Source: [Phialemoniopsis] sp. UDSM-2020
Lineage: Eukaryota > Ascomycota > Sordariomycetes > Thyridiales > Thyridiaceae
Direction of reading: 5' to 3'
Assembly (NCBI GenBank): GCA_018873225.1
Contig: JAEILZ010000003.1
Span: forward strand, 806,001 to 870,000
Length of the DNA stretch: 64,000 nucleotides
Position numbers and translations under genes: made by a program. The notes below the pieces were generated by a model that saw nothing but the letters and a program-made list of their open reading frames with translations, made no database searches and was not told the origin of the DNA. This document shows, in pieces, positions 1 through 11,871 of this stretch. Numbering within the stretch: the first letter of the stretch is position 1; each line of letters begins with the position of its first letter.

Positions 1-2146
1 GCTAGTGGTGGATTCGCAGTTGAAGCATTCTTACCCCATGTGCTACCGTTCCGATACCCCCTTGATCTACCGCGCCGTACCTTCATGGTTCGTTCGCATC
101 ACGAACATTGTCCCCAAGATGCTGGAGAACATCGAGAAGCAGCACTGGGTGCCTAGCTTTGTCAAGGAGAAGCGTTTCGCCGCCTGGATTGCCAATGCTC
201 ACGACTGGAACGTCAGCCGCAACAGGTATTGGGGTACTCCTATCCCGCTGTGGATCAGCGATGACGGAGAGGAGCGTGTCTGTGTTGGCAGCATCGAGGA
301 GCTCCGTGAGCTGAGTGGTTTCAAGGGCGATCTCACCGACATCCACCGTGACAAGATCGACCACATCACTATTCCCAGCAAGCAGGGCAAGGGTCAACTG
401 AAGCGAGTCGAGGACGTCTTCGACTGCTGGTTCGAATCTGGAAGTATGCCTTACGGTAGCCAGCACTACCCCTTTGAGAACGTGGAGAAGTTTGAGAAGG
501 CCTTCCCCGGCGACTTCATTGCCGAGGGTCTGGACCAGACCAGAGGTTGGTTCTACACCCTGCTGGTGCTGGGTACCCACCTGTTTGGCGTCCCCTCCTT
601 CAAGAACTGCGTTGTCAACGGCATTGTCCTGGCCGAGGACGGCAAGAAGATGTCGAAGCGTCTCAAGAACTACCCGCCCCCTGACTTGGTCATGGACAAG
701 TACGGGTCCGACGCTCTTCGACTGTATCTCATTAACTCGCCTGTCGTCCGCGCCGAGCCTCTGCGCTTCAAGGAGATTGGAGTGAAGGAGGTCATCCAGA
801 AGGTCCTCCTGCCCCTGTGGAACAGCTACAAGTTCTTCGAGGGCCAGGTCGCCCTCATCAAGAAGGTGGAGAATGTCGATTACATGTGGGACCCCAAGGA
901 GGAGGCCAATAACACCAATGTCATGGACAAGTGGATTCTTGCGAGCTGTCAAAGTCTGCTGCAGTTTGTAAACCAGGAGATGGAGGGTAAGTGTGCTCGA
1001 TACCATTGCATATGGGGCTCATTCTAACACACTGTAGGTTACCGGCTTTACACCGTCGTGCCGCGACTTCTCGGACTTCTGGACAACACCACCAACTGGT
1101 ACATTCGCTTCAACAGGAAACGCCTCAAGGGTGAGAACGGTGTTGACGATACTCTACATGCCCTGAACACCCTTTTCGAAGTCCTCTATACTCTCTGCAG
1201 AGGACTTGCTCCCTTCACTCCCTTCCTCACGGACCACATCTACCTGAAGCTGCTCCCTTTCATTCCCAAGGACCAGCAAGCCGAGGACCCGCGCAGTGTC
1301 CATTTCCTGCCCTTCCCAACTGTTCGCCAGGAGCTCTTCAACCCCGATGTTGAGCGCCGAGTCGGACGCATGCAGACCGTCATTGAGTTGGGCCGCCTGT
1401 CACGCGAGCGGAGGACCATCGGTCTGAAGACGCCCCTGAAGACTCTGGTTGTCATTCACCGCGAACAGCAGTACTTGGACGACATCAAGTCATTGGAGTC
1501 ATATATTTGCGAGGAGCTCAACGTTCGTGACCTGGTTCTGACCTCGGATGAGGCCAAATACAACGTCCAGTACACTGCCAATGCCGACTGGCCCGTGCTG
1601 GGTAAGAAGCTGAAGAAGGATATGGCCAAGGTAAAGAAGGGCTTGCCCTTGTTGACCAGTGATGAAGTCCGGGGCTACTTGCTTAACAAGAAGATTGAGG
1701 TCGACGGCATCCACCTAGGGGAAGGTGACCTAGTTGTCAAGCGCGTCATCAAGGAGGACGAATCGTCCAGGAACCTTGAGACCAACACTGACAGCGATGT
1801 GCTGACCATCCTGGATGCCGAGATCTATCCTGAGCTCGCCCACGAGGGCGTGGCCAGAGAGATCATCAACCGCGTCCAGCGTCTGCGTAAGAAGGCCAAC
1901 CTCCAGCCGACAGACGACATCATCATGGAGTACAAGGTGCTCGCAGACCCGGAGAACATTGGCCTATCCGAGGTATTCGAGACGCAGACCAAGATGCTGG
2001 AAAAGGCGCTGCGGAGGCCGATGGACAAGCATGAGGTGACGCATGTAGAGGGAGAGATCCCTGCCGGAAAGCAGGAGGGCATCATTGCCGAGGAGATGCA
2101 GGAGGTGCAGAAGGCGACGTTCTTGCTCAGGTTACTGCACCTATAG
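1..2146 (+). CDS. ILS1: Isoleucyl-tRNA synthetase, cytosolic (3' part)
   Basis: Charges tRNA-Ile with isoleucine in the cytosol. The gene enters from the left edge already in frame, so the N-terminal Rossmann part with the HIGH motif lies outside the window. Visible are the WNVSRNRYWGTPIP block, the LDQTRGWFYTL block and the class I KMSKR signature at 647-661, followed by the helical anticodon-binding region and a C-terminal extension. Two exons: 1-986 and 1038-2146, with a 51-bp intron at 987-1037. Joining them restores MEGYRLYTVVPRLLGLLDN, a conserved eukaryotic IleRS stretch. The stop is TAG at 2144-2146. The cytosolic rather than mitochondrial form is inferred from the long C-terminal extension. 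Confidence 0.95.
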
Positions 2147-2257
2147 AGTAGATAGAGGCGCGTCGATGGCTGGCTGTGCTAGAAGAGAACAAGGCCAGAG
2201 CGGATGGGGAAAAAGAACATGAAGAATAGAAGAAGTCAAGTAACACTGTACATGCCA

Positions 2258-2558
2258 TCATGACTTGCGTGATGCCGCCTGTAACCAGTATAAGTCAAAG
2301 AACAGCGATTGAGAATGCAACTCAACACGGGACGTACCAGATAGCAGTCCTTGAGCTTCAGAAACTCTTTGAGGCACTTATCCTTGTGGACTGAGTTGTA
2401 GTCGGCAACGATGCATTTGCCATAGACCGTGGCCTAATTGCCAGAATACTATCGTCAATTTTGTATCAAGGTTGCTATTGTGTGTGGGAACTGACCTCTG
2501 CAGAGCATTGAGACACGGCCTTGGCGAACTTGTGAATGGGACGAGCTCGGGGCTGCAT
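2258..2558 (-). CDS. NDUFAF8: Twin CX9C mitochondrial protein, NDUFAF8-like
   Basis: A 59-residue protein assembled from three tiny exons: 2558-2496, 2433-2338 and 2278-2258. Introns are 62 and 59 bp, with donors GTCAGT and GTACGT and AG acceptors, and every junction is in phase 0. The product has two CX9C motifs: QC-SAEATVYGK-C and KC-LKEFLKLKD-C. The pattern AE-x-x-x-YG-x-C, then KD-x-C-x-x-EF-x-x-L-K-x-C, then AA near the end, is that of complex I assembly factor NDUFAF8. Family knowledge: such proteins enter the intermembrane space through the Mia40 relay or act with partner factors. It sits tail to tail with the IleRS gene, about 110 bp from its stop. The gene is too short and split to show as one long ORF. 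The family call is from motif memory, not alignment. Confidence 0.8.
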
Positions 2559-3263
2559 GGTGCTCAATCAGATGCTAATTATGAGGTGGTGTTATAAATG
2601 TGATGAACAGGTGTTCAGACGATGCAGTGTATTGTGTAAATGATGGCAGAGGTTTGTTTCGAGAGTGATGGCTTTGGATGAAATCATTGGATGTCAAATT
2701 ATGACGAGCCGTTTTTTTCGAGAGACAGGGGGCCAAGCTTTGGGAGCTTGGGAGCTCAAGCATGGATGGACGGATCTCCACCAGACGGCGGCTGGTTCCA
2801 GGAGAAAAGCGGGGGCGGTTGGCGAGGAAGCTCTTTAACGCGTCCAACCACCGCGGCCGGGCGCGTTAATCGGCGGTCGCCATTGACGGATTGAATGGGC
2901 TGCTCCCAATCCGCACAATAGATATTTCTTTGTCTGCCCTGCAGCAATTCTCTGTTCCGGTCGGAGTCACCGCCGCCATTGTTGTCGTGTTGCTTTTGGC
3001 TTGGAAATATACAGGTCTTACGGATCAGGACGGACGGTGGCTTGTGTTTGCAGCGTGGGCTGTAATTTGCAGCTTCGACATTGCCTACACCGACGCGCCC
3101 ACTTCTAATATCACCACCACAAAGAAACGTCATTTTCTAAACTGTTATTGCTGGTAATTGCGCAGCACTCGACCAGCTCAGTCGCACAACCTCTCGCCCC
3201 CTGGTGGTCGACGTCTTTCCTTCTTGTTCTGCTTATCATGCCTTCGCCGGCGCGCTTGCTCCC
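2559..3263. other. Divergent intergenic region
   Basis: About 700 bp between the start codons of the NDUFAF8-like gene (minus) and the Sfi1-like gene (plus), so it should hold both promoters. There is a GC-rich block near 2810-2880 and CT-rich leader-like sequence near 3180-3240. I see no convincing ORF. Confidence 0.6.
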
Positions 3264-6200
3264 ATGCCGCCCAACAGTTCGCTACTCTCAAGAGATGGCA
3301 GACTCGACTGCGCTTCCGCCCACGGGAATGACCCATACTACTCCAATGACGGTATGTCAATCACCTGTTGCAATACCTACAGGTGCAGTGTAGGAGACTA
3401 ATGCGCCCGTGCCCTAGACATCGAGATCCTGCACGAGGTCGTCAGTCTCGCCGAGGAGATCCTGCCCACCCTCGCGGACCGGGACCGCCTCCCCACCAAT
3501 GCGCTCTTCCGCGCCGCCGACATCGTCTTGCCCCGGCATGGTTTCGACCCGGAGGAGGACACCAAGTTCACGCGCATCATCTTCCGCATTGGCGGCCTGC
3601 GCGGTGACGGCGACCTTCTGGACAAGTTCAGAGCCGTCTTAGAGGGGATGGGCATCGAGCTCGAGTTTATTGACCACAATGAGCCCCTCCGGTCGCAGTA
3701 CTCGGCGCCGCATCCCGATCACGCCGCAGCCCCTCCGTCTGTGAACAGCGAAGACCACACTGGTACTTTCCCGATCTCTCAGCACTGGAAGGGGCGCCGC
3801 CGGCGTAACTCGGACAGCGTTGCGCTTCCGTTCGTAGACGGCCAGGCAGAAAGACCCCGGCCCAGGAGGAGATCTGTTTCGACTATTCCTGCACCAAAGC
3901 AGCAGCAAGATGGCAGGCTTGATCCGCGCCATCGTGGACAACGCATCGGCCCCTGGTTGGCTGAGATTCCGGCTTATCAGCAGCGTCAGGCGTCTCAGGA
4001 GCATGACGAGGATATCGAGGATTTTAAGGTCGACTCAGACGAGGATGCCCCCTTCCAATCACACCCTGGCCCTAATCACAGACCTCCGAAGGCAAACCCA
4101 TTCAACAATGTCTTTCCGTTTGGCAACGGGCAGCGGCATCCAGTCGCCATGCAGGATATCAAACAACCCCCAACAAAGTCTCACGACCAAGCTGGTCGGC
4201 ACAACTGGCATTCCAAATACGCCCCCCAGCATATTTCCGACGAAAATGCTTTCCCTACGCCAGGCTATATATCAGAATTACATCTCGCTGGAGATCATAA
4301 CCTAGGGCCCCGAGTCGGAGGGCCTGTCTACCCTCAACGCCATGGCTTACGAGACATTACTTCCTCGAGAAGGGATCTCGGGCGTGCTCCACATGTCCGC
4401 CAGCCCATCGATGATATGCCCAGCGTCCTACTCGAGCAGGAGTTGCGAAATTTACAAGAAGAGGCGCACGACGCCTATACGGCGCGGTCATTGCGGTCAA
4501 TACCGGGCTCCGAGGACCTTGATGATGATGACGAGATGACTATGAACGACGAGGTGGACGGCCCCGAACCGAAGATGGACCCCGAGATCATGGCTAAGAT
4601 TTCCGACGCCTTTTGCTTATCATACACGACCATGCGCAGCTATATCATGTGGCGCTACGCCACCATTCTCAATAGGGAACAGTCATTCTACGCTTACCAG
4701 ATGGACAAAGAGCTGTCCGCCTCCGAAGCCATCCTCGTCTGGAGCGAACGGGCGGGAACTCTTGTCCAGGAAGCCGACCAGCCATTCGAGGAGCACCTTG
4801 ATGTACCTGAAGGCGGAGAGCTCCAGAACTCTCGATTGAAGATGGAGCACCGGGCGACTCGAGCTTATAACATCTCGATAATGCATAAAGCATTTACGCA
4901 TTGGCAGGCCTTAACGGCAGAGGAGCTAGAGCGGACGGACGTCGCGCGGAGACATCTCTTACGTCTCAGGTTCTTTGGAGCTTGGTGCGACCAGAAGGTG
5001 GAAGATGACAATCGAGTATTCACATTTATCGCCAGACGGGCAGTGCACACGTGGACCAATGCCGTCGCTAAAAGGAAACGGCAGCGTGCACTTGCGACAC
5101 TCTTTCACGAGCAGAGTTTATCACAGCAAGCATACACAGCCTGGAAGGGAGAGTATCAGGAGCGCCTTGCGGATGACCTGCTGGCGGATACAGCAAAAAG
5201 GAGGTCATTTTACAGATGGACAGCAGAGACGCGGAGAATGCTGGACGCTGAAGAGCAAGTAGAGCAACATGGTGCCGAAGGTCTAGTACGAGGAGCCCTT
5301 GATGTTTGGCTTCATGACACCAATGAGCAGCGGCACCTAATGAACCAAGTTGCGGAAGACGCCGATAGGGCATTATGTCAACGGTTGTTTTCGGACTGGA
5401 AGAGAGAGCTCTTTCTAGAGCAGAATCTCCAAGGATTACTGGAGCGTCGAGAGAGTCGCACAAAGTCTGAAGTCCTAAAGTCGTGGTCTCAGAAGCTCCT
5501 CGATCTGGAAGCACAAGAGAACAAGCTACAAGTCAACAATGTCCAAGACTTTGTCAAGCACTGGAGACTTGAGACGAGACTGGCGGCTTGGAACTTCGAA
5601 CAGGAGCAGGAGATCAAGTCCCAGTCTCTCTATGACTGGATCCTCGCTGAAAGACTTGCCTTCTTTGAGCGGTACCGGGAAAGCGAGCTGAAGAGAGAGA
5701 CCTTTGACCAGCTCCACTTAGCTTACAGAGAGCAAGTGCAAGAGAATGCAGCTCTCGAAGAACTCGCCGATCGGCTCGACAAAGACAAGACCTTGTTCGA
5801 TCTAGTGGATTGCATACAATTCGAAACAAACGAGAACCAGCATCAAGCAGCAAGAGCCGATGGGCTGTCCCTAGCACACACAGCGAGCGACGTCCTGGAC
5901 GCCTTCACAGACCGCGCTGTCGAACACGAGGAGCTCGAAGCTATGGCGCAGCGCGGCGCGTACTACGTCACCGCCTTCAACGCCATCGCCGGGTGGGCAC
6001 AGCATGCCAAGCAGACCCGCGAAGCAAGGCTCAAGAAGACGTACCACGCGTTCCGGCGCCAGCTGAAGCGGGCTATCGCGTCGGACTGCCTGAGCGCCTG
6101 GCTAGGCGCGGCAGAGAGGAACGTCGCAGCCAGGTGGGAAGCCGACGATGTGCGCGCCGAGAACGAGGAGCAAGACCTCGTCGACAGGATGAACCACTGG

Positions 6201-7418
6201 ATCGGCGCGACCAATGACAACCTGGCCAAGCGCGACATCGCCGCCGAGGCCGATGCCGAGGTGCAACTGAATCAGTGGCGCATCGCACTCGAGCTGCACC
6301 AGGAGAGCGCCACCGAGGCCGTCGAGGCCGACTTGTACCACCGTCTGCGGCATTCCTGGGAGTCCTGGGAGCTGCAATCGGTGCAGGCGCGCGGGCGCAG
6401 TCACACGGCCGCCGAGCTCGCGGACAAGAACAACAGGCGTCTGTGCCGTCAGGCCGTCCTGTTCTGGGCCGAGAGCGCCATCCCGGAGACGGACGAGTTC
6501 CAGTCTAGCTTCCTCGGCGCCTCGCGTCAGAGCCGGCGGGTGGGCGGCAGCGCGCGTAAGCTCGGGTTCTCGACGCCGCGTGCTGCTCATCTGTACAGCG
6601 ATGATGAGGACAATCACACGGCCACAGGGGCGTTCCCTTTTAGGTTCGATACCTCGTTGCTACAGCCTATCACCGAATATGACGAGGAGCACAGCTTGCG
6701 CTCTCGGTTGGGAGGCGGCCCTATCGACGACCCGGAGCCACAGAGCAGCCCCAGCGCTGCGGCGTCGCGTCGTCTCGACTCGGTGCAGGCCAGGGGTTTC
6801 GAAGAGAGCAGCAGCCTGCCGCACCGGTTCCGTAGCGCGGGGGTGCAGGCCGGCGAGAGCTCCAAGAGCCGGCTTGGCAGCTCGGTGGTCTACCCGACCG
6901 TGTCGCAGCTCGGCGCTACCGGCCCCGCCGCAACGTCCGTTGTCGTTCCACCTGCGGAGCAACAGCAGTCACAACACCAGCGCAGGTCCAGCCACATCCC
7001 GCGGCCGCGGCTTACACTCCTTCAGCAACGGCTGCAGGAGGCGGCCGAGATGGCAGAGTCGATCCAGCTGGGCCCGATGTCGGAGTTTGACGATGAGGAT
7101 GATGACGACGGGGACGACGAGCAGCCCGACGCGATGCAGGCGTCTCTGCCTCCTGCGCCGGCGGTGGCGAACACGCCGACGCGCTGGACGGGGCTGGTGG
7201 CGCGGCGCAACTTAGGCGCAACCGCCGCCACGACGACGCCCATGGCGCCGCTGTCGACTCCGTTCGAGAGGCGGCTTCGGCAAGAGTATGGCGGGAGCGG
7301 TAGTACGCAGCGGGGAGGCTTGTCGCGTGGCAGCCGGTTTGGCTTATCGCTTATCAGGCAGGGGCAGACGCCGAGGGTGTCGTTTGCGGCTGGTGTGACG
7401 GAGGGCGAGGGCCAGTGA
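3264..7418 (+). CDS. SFI1: Sfi1-type centrin-binding spindle pole body protein
   Basis: A long helical scaffold that in yeast binds centrin (Cdc31) along its length and forms the half-bridge for spindle pole body duplication. Exon 1 is 3264-3351 and exon 2 is 3418-7418; the 66-bp intron carries a CTAAT branch site. Splicing turns the N-terminus into MPPNSSLLSRDGRLD, then IEILHEVVSLAEEILPTL. The 1362-residue product has a conserved N-terminal block (to about residue 135), a disordered Pro/His/Arg-rich stretch, and then from roughly residue 430 to 1050 many spaced Trp-containing helical units such as AFTHWQALTAEELE, AYTAWKGEYQERL, SLYDWILAERL and AFNAIAGWAQHAK. That is the Sfi1 repeat style. 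The C-terminus is low complexity with an acidic run (about 7080-7130). I chose the ATG at 3264 because it alone joins in frame to the conserved block. Function is by family. Confidence 0.88.
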
Positions 7419-8077
7419 GAGAGACGAAAAGAGTCGATTGTACATTTGGATCCATATGCGGAGATCTTGTCGAAAGGGGGCGGATATACCCAAGGCTGGG
7501 GGCCAGCAGAAGGGCGGACTTTGGATGAGCTCGGATAGGGGCAACCGGTTTATACCTGGCGTTCTGTCGGAAAGGTTTGGCATGTTTCGAAAGTCATCAT
7601 TAGCATTGCGTGTGAGGGGAGGGGCAGTCCGTTCCTCCATTTTGGAAAGATCATGGCGTTTGAAGGGAATTGTTTATATCAAAATAGTAGGCAGAGTTCT
7701 TGGCTTTATTTGTGCTCGAGACAAGGAACGCTGTCTAATCCCGAAGAAGTGTTTTGCGAAGTAGCCATAGATATTGCACAATGGATATGGTTTCGAAGCA
7801 CTTTGAATTCTTCCATACATGCGAGACACATCGAGGGAATATTACCTAACGACATTTCATTTCGTATTTCTCAACTACGCAAAACTCATACACTCGCATC
7901 TAGATCCGACCTAGTGTACTATACAGCGGTACATCCGTCCTCTTTTGATATCAATTCGTCCTTTACCCAAGATCCGCTGCGCCGTAACATCATCAATAAC
8001 TGACGAGGCACGTAAAGTTCAATACGTACGCAAATCCAGCATCTTGCGCTATTCTCCTACTGATTTGCCCCGGTCAT
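7419..8077. other. Convergent intergenic region
   Basis: 660 bp between the stops of the Sfi1-like gene and the peroxisomal carrier gene, so both 3' UTRs lie here. It is AT-richer than the flanking coding sequence, and I see no supported gene. Confidence 0.6.
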
Positions 8078-9161
8078 CTATGCCTGGAGGGCTTTCCTCG
8101 CCATGTTCGACCGCAGGCGGACAGTCTGCTCGTAGAGCACGTCCTTGAAGGCGAAGAGCAGGGCGGCGGTCAGCACGCTCTGTGTGACCTTGGGGCCGAT
8201 GCCCTTGTACAGGCCGGCGTACCCTTCCTCCCGGACGACGCGCGAGATGGCCTGCATCATGCCCTCCTTCTTTTGCCCGTGCGCGGCGACGTGCATCTGG
8301 CTCTTGACCGTGATGTACGGGTAGGTGATGCTCGTGGCGAACAGCTTGCCGAGGGCGCCGAGGAAGAAGGCGACGGTGGGCGTGACGCGCACCTTGCGGC
8401 GCTCGACGGCGTTCTTGAGCTGCTCGAACAGGGTGTACTGCAGGATCGGGTTGATGACGAGGACGAGCGCCGGGACGACGCCCGAGAAGAGCGCCTGGGG
8501 CCCCTCGTTGCGCAGCAGGGCGAGCAGCGTGCCGAGCGTGGTCGGGGGCTTGGCGGCCAGGGGCGCCGAGGGGGCGGCCTTGACGCCCGGGCCCGCGCCG
8601 GCGGGCTCGCCCTTCTCCGGGTCCTCCTCGGAGGCCTTCTCGGCCTGCTGGCGGCGGGTGGTGACGCGCGTGTTGACGACCCAGATGGGGTTGGTCAGGA
8701 TGACGGTGGCGGAGCCCGCGAGCGCGCCGGCGAGCATCGACTCGATGGTCGTGAGCTTCTTGGAGGGGCGCCCGGCCTTGATGGCGGCGGACTCGAAGAA
8801 GGCGCGGGTCCACTCGTACCAGTAGTAGTAGACGAAGTTTGTGACGGAGATGCCGAAGAGGGCCGAGTCGAGACCCGAGTAGAGGCCCGAGACGCCCTCG
8901 CGGGCGACGATGCTCTTGACGGCCTCGAGGAAGCGCGAGTCGGCGCGCTTGGACTCGACCTGGGCACGGGTGGAGAGGGTGATGAGGGGGTAGCTGCGAT
9001 GCGTGGAAAGCCGTTAGTGGATGGAGGGATATGGATGGGTCTTAGAGATGGCGGTGATGGACGTACGTGAGGATCATGGAGAGGATGCCGCCTCCGGCGC
9101 CGGCCAGGGCGTGGGCGACATTGTCATTCTGGGGAATGACGGGCTTGGATGCGACGGGCAT
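8078..9161 (-). CDS. ANT1: Peroxisomal adenine nucleotide carrier (Ant1/PMP47 type)
   Basis: Member of the mitochondrial carrier family. In yeast the homologue exchanges cytosolic ATP for peroxisomal AMP to support activation of medium-chain fatty acids. Exon 1 is 9161-9067 and exon 2 is 8993-8078, with a 73-bp intron (GTACGT donor, GCAG acceptor) inside the first repeat, giving 336 residues. Three carrier repeats are visible, with degenerate signatures in place of the usual P-x-D-x-x-K: YPLITLSTRAQ, NPIWVVNTRV and YPYITVKSQMH. These are typical of the Ant1/PMP47 subgroup. A hydrophilic Pro/Ala/Glu-rich insert follows the second signature, in the matrix-loop position. Third-codon positions are strongly GC-biased, which produces long antisense shadow frames. 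The subgroup is assigned from the signature pattern; the exact substrate is inferred. Confidence 0.87.
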
Positions 9162-11862
9162 GGTGAGTCGATCGGGCTACGGCAGTTTCGTTGATGTTGG
9201 TTATGTGTAGATTACAGAATTGGCATTGGAAAGCGCATCAAATAGAATTGAATAGAGTCAAGGAGAGGAAGTGTGTGCCACCATCATCTAGTTTGCCGTG
9301 CCGACGACAGCGTTCTTCTGGATCTCAAAGTTCCCTAGGTATTAGTGGCGGCCGGTTGGTGGTAGTGGTAGTGCGGTAGCTTGTGACGTGAGGGGGACGG
9401 CATCCCTGGTGCTTAATCGGCATGAAGCCGAGGTCCGATAAGCACAGCGCGCCCGGTATTACGGTACAAACCTTTGGCTGCACCGACAACTCCCGGCACA
9501 TTCATGGTCTGCTGGGATTATTCATTACCATTTTACATGTGCTGATTGGGGACTAGTCATTCAGGTTGTTTAGATGTTCTCCTTTTACTTGCCACAACGG
9601 GGATATTCCAGCGCGAGCAATGAGGCTTCTTGTTCTCTTCTATCGGCGCAGACTCTACAGCGACCGATGACGTCGTTCACCATAGGTAGTTACTTATAAT
9701 TTGTACCCATCATGTCATACAGCTCTTACTTGCTCCAAGTACTTACTTACCTGAATAAATATTAGTAGTTGCTCATGAGGCCCAGACAGGAGTATCAGCA
9801 AAAACGCAAAAGGTTATCCTCCCCATGCCTTGCTTCGGCAAGGAGTAGGCACAATGCGCCAACGCGCGCAGTCCTTGAAACCCAGCATTCCTAGGCTTTT
9901 CAAGCTCGGGATTTCTTGGGCCAAGGGATGGTTCTCTCCAGTGCGGAGCCCCCTTTTTGTAACAAAAAAAGTTAGAGGAGACGGGGTCTAATTTACAGAG
10001 AGAGATCCACTGTAAATGACGGCCCCACGCCAGAAGCCGATTCATTCCACTAAATTCTGGGTGCTGGTAGAGCATGTGAAACCCGCCCGCCAAGCAAGCC
10101 GACTCCAGAGCACCGGGGTGGGCTGGCATTATATAAATCATCATAAGAGGATCTTGATCCGATCGTGTGCCTGTTGAACAAGTGAGGCCAGTCACACTTT
10201 TTGACGTCAGCTGTGCCAGGTCGAGGTGACTTACACTAAGGTAGGCTGATATTGACCAACCCAGAGTAACGACACCGCCGGACTGACAGACTGCTCTTGA
10301 TCTGCCTCCGTCTCTTTGAACGACTGTCGTTCTCTCCGGCGTTGCGGCTACATCAAGCGAATGCAACGTACCGGTAATCGGGCTTGGTACATCTGCTATG
10401 CAATATATCTCTGGGCAACTCTGGAGCGGTGTTGAAGCCCCAGGATGGCTCGTGTCCTCGTCGACGGGCGAGGCGGATGTCATCATTGGTGATTCTTTAA
10501 TTAGGCTGCATCCCGTCTAATAACCTTGTTATACAATGGTTGCTTTATTAACAGGACCGCCCGTTTCTCCCTTCGGCGGTAAAGCTGGGCTCCGGCGCAC
10601 ACAAGAGATATCCGACACGGGCATCGGGAAGAGCAAAGCAGGAAACTCAAATACTGTGTTTGACCATTTTGGGCAAATTTCAACACGCCCTCTGTTTGCT
10701 TGACAAAGACAAAAAGACAAGACAAAAGTGTATGATCCTTCGAGTACCTCGAGTCCCCGCTACAGGTGTCAAATTTGTCGCCTAAAATAGTCGGCCAGTG
10801 GGTTTTCCGTTGGAGAATCCGCCCCCCTTTTGGCCGCCAGAATCCACTCTTTGAGGTTGAAGCTTGCTGAACAATTTGATACAAACGATACTGCCTGCAC
10901 CTCGAGTCAGGACAATCCGCCAAGTAAATCCAGCCAGGATTGCACCAAAGCGACATACATATGACATTCTGGACTGACTTACACCATATATGTGTACACT
11001 TTCCAAAGGTCTCGACAGTGGGTCTTGAGCGATCGATATATACACACGCTGGCAGACCCCTGCTCCCAGACACAAGACTATCCAGGGCTGCCTGGTTCAT
11101 CTCTTGATCGTTCATCCTTCACCAACCGTCAATGACCAGGTCTACCAAGCTAGTCTGATCTAGTTATCTGTCTATTTCGAGAGGCATCATTCTTCTAGAC
11201 TCCCCGAAGGCTTTGCAGCCCCCTTTCGACCCAGTCCAGGTGTTTCACTAGTCAACGCCGCGTCTTAAAAAACCAACATCGGTTGTGCACCTTTCGCAGA
11301 AGTGACAGAAGAGACTTCACGCGCGCGAGAGCTGGCATGTTTTCTTCTGCCTCATAACCAATCGCCAGCCAGGGTTATCAAGCCACAAACCCCCCGCGAA
11401 CCGCCATCCCTCGATCACTTATTGCTTCTTCGTCTCGTGTCGCTTCAGCCCTACAACGTGCAGTTTGACTACTCCCTCTGCAACTAGCTCTTACACCTCC
11501 TAACCTGTCGTGGAATCTCCCCGCAGCTGTGGGCCCGCCCGTAACGAAAAACAGATTCCACACAGGGTGTCTCTCTCTCACTTTTGCGTGTAGCGCGCGT
11601 GGGTGCCTCTGTCTGGGCGCGCGCTTCATTTTGCCCGTTTCTCTTTCTGGTGATAGTCGACACTTTAAGCACACCAACGCCGTGGTCCAGAACCTCGCAC
11701 GACGTTCCCAAAAAGTACCCCACACGGATCGATTAACCTGACTCAGCCAGGCCGTGACCTCATTGTACGAAAGGCTCCGTCCTCTCTCTCACTCCCGGCC
11801 GAGAGTCGATTAAAAAGGTCTCATCTCATGAGTCCTCGTGGGCATCGCCCGGTGAACGGGTC
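9162..11862. other. Gene-poor divergent intergenic region (2.7 kb)
   Basis: Lies between the peroxisomal carrier gene (minus) and the Abp2-like gene (plus). Minus-strand open frames at about 9773-10486 and 10501-11115 are rich in Cys, Trp and Ser, show no recognisable domain and no good start context, and are probably chance. From about 11300 the sequence becomes CT-rich and promoter- or leader-like for the downstream gene. No tRNA or transposon signature was seen. Confidence 0.55.
9428..9433 (-). promoter_or_regulatory. Possible fatty-acid response element (CCTCGG)
   Basis: CCGAGG on the plus strand reads CCTCGG toward the peroxisomal carrier gene, about 270 bp upstream of its ATG. CCTCGG is the core bound by FarA/FarB in Aspergillus for oleate induction of peroxisomal genes. 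A single hexamer can easily occur by chance in a gap this size. Confidence 0.3.
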
Positions 11863-11866
11863 GTGA
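11828..11866 (+). promoter_or_regulatory. Upstream ORF in the Abp2-like gene leader
   Basis: A 12-codon frame starts with ATG at 11828 and stops with TGA at 11864-11866, only 5 nt before the inferred main ATG at 11872. Its position suggests it could damp or condition translation of the main frame. This assumes the leader starts upstream of 11828, which I cannot confirm. Confidence 0.5.
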
Positions 11867-11871
11867 ATTTC

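Noticed and set aside
8273..9070. Plus-strand 265-codon open frame
   Set aside because: Antisense shadow of the peroxisomal carrier gene.
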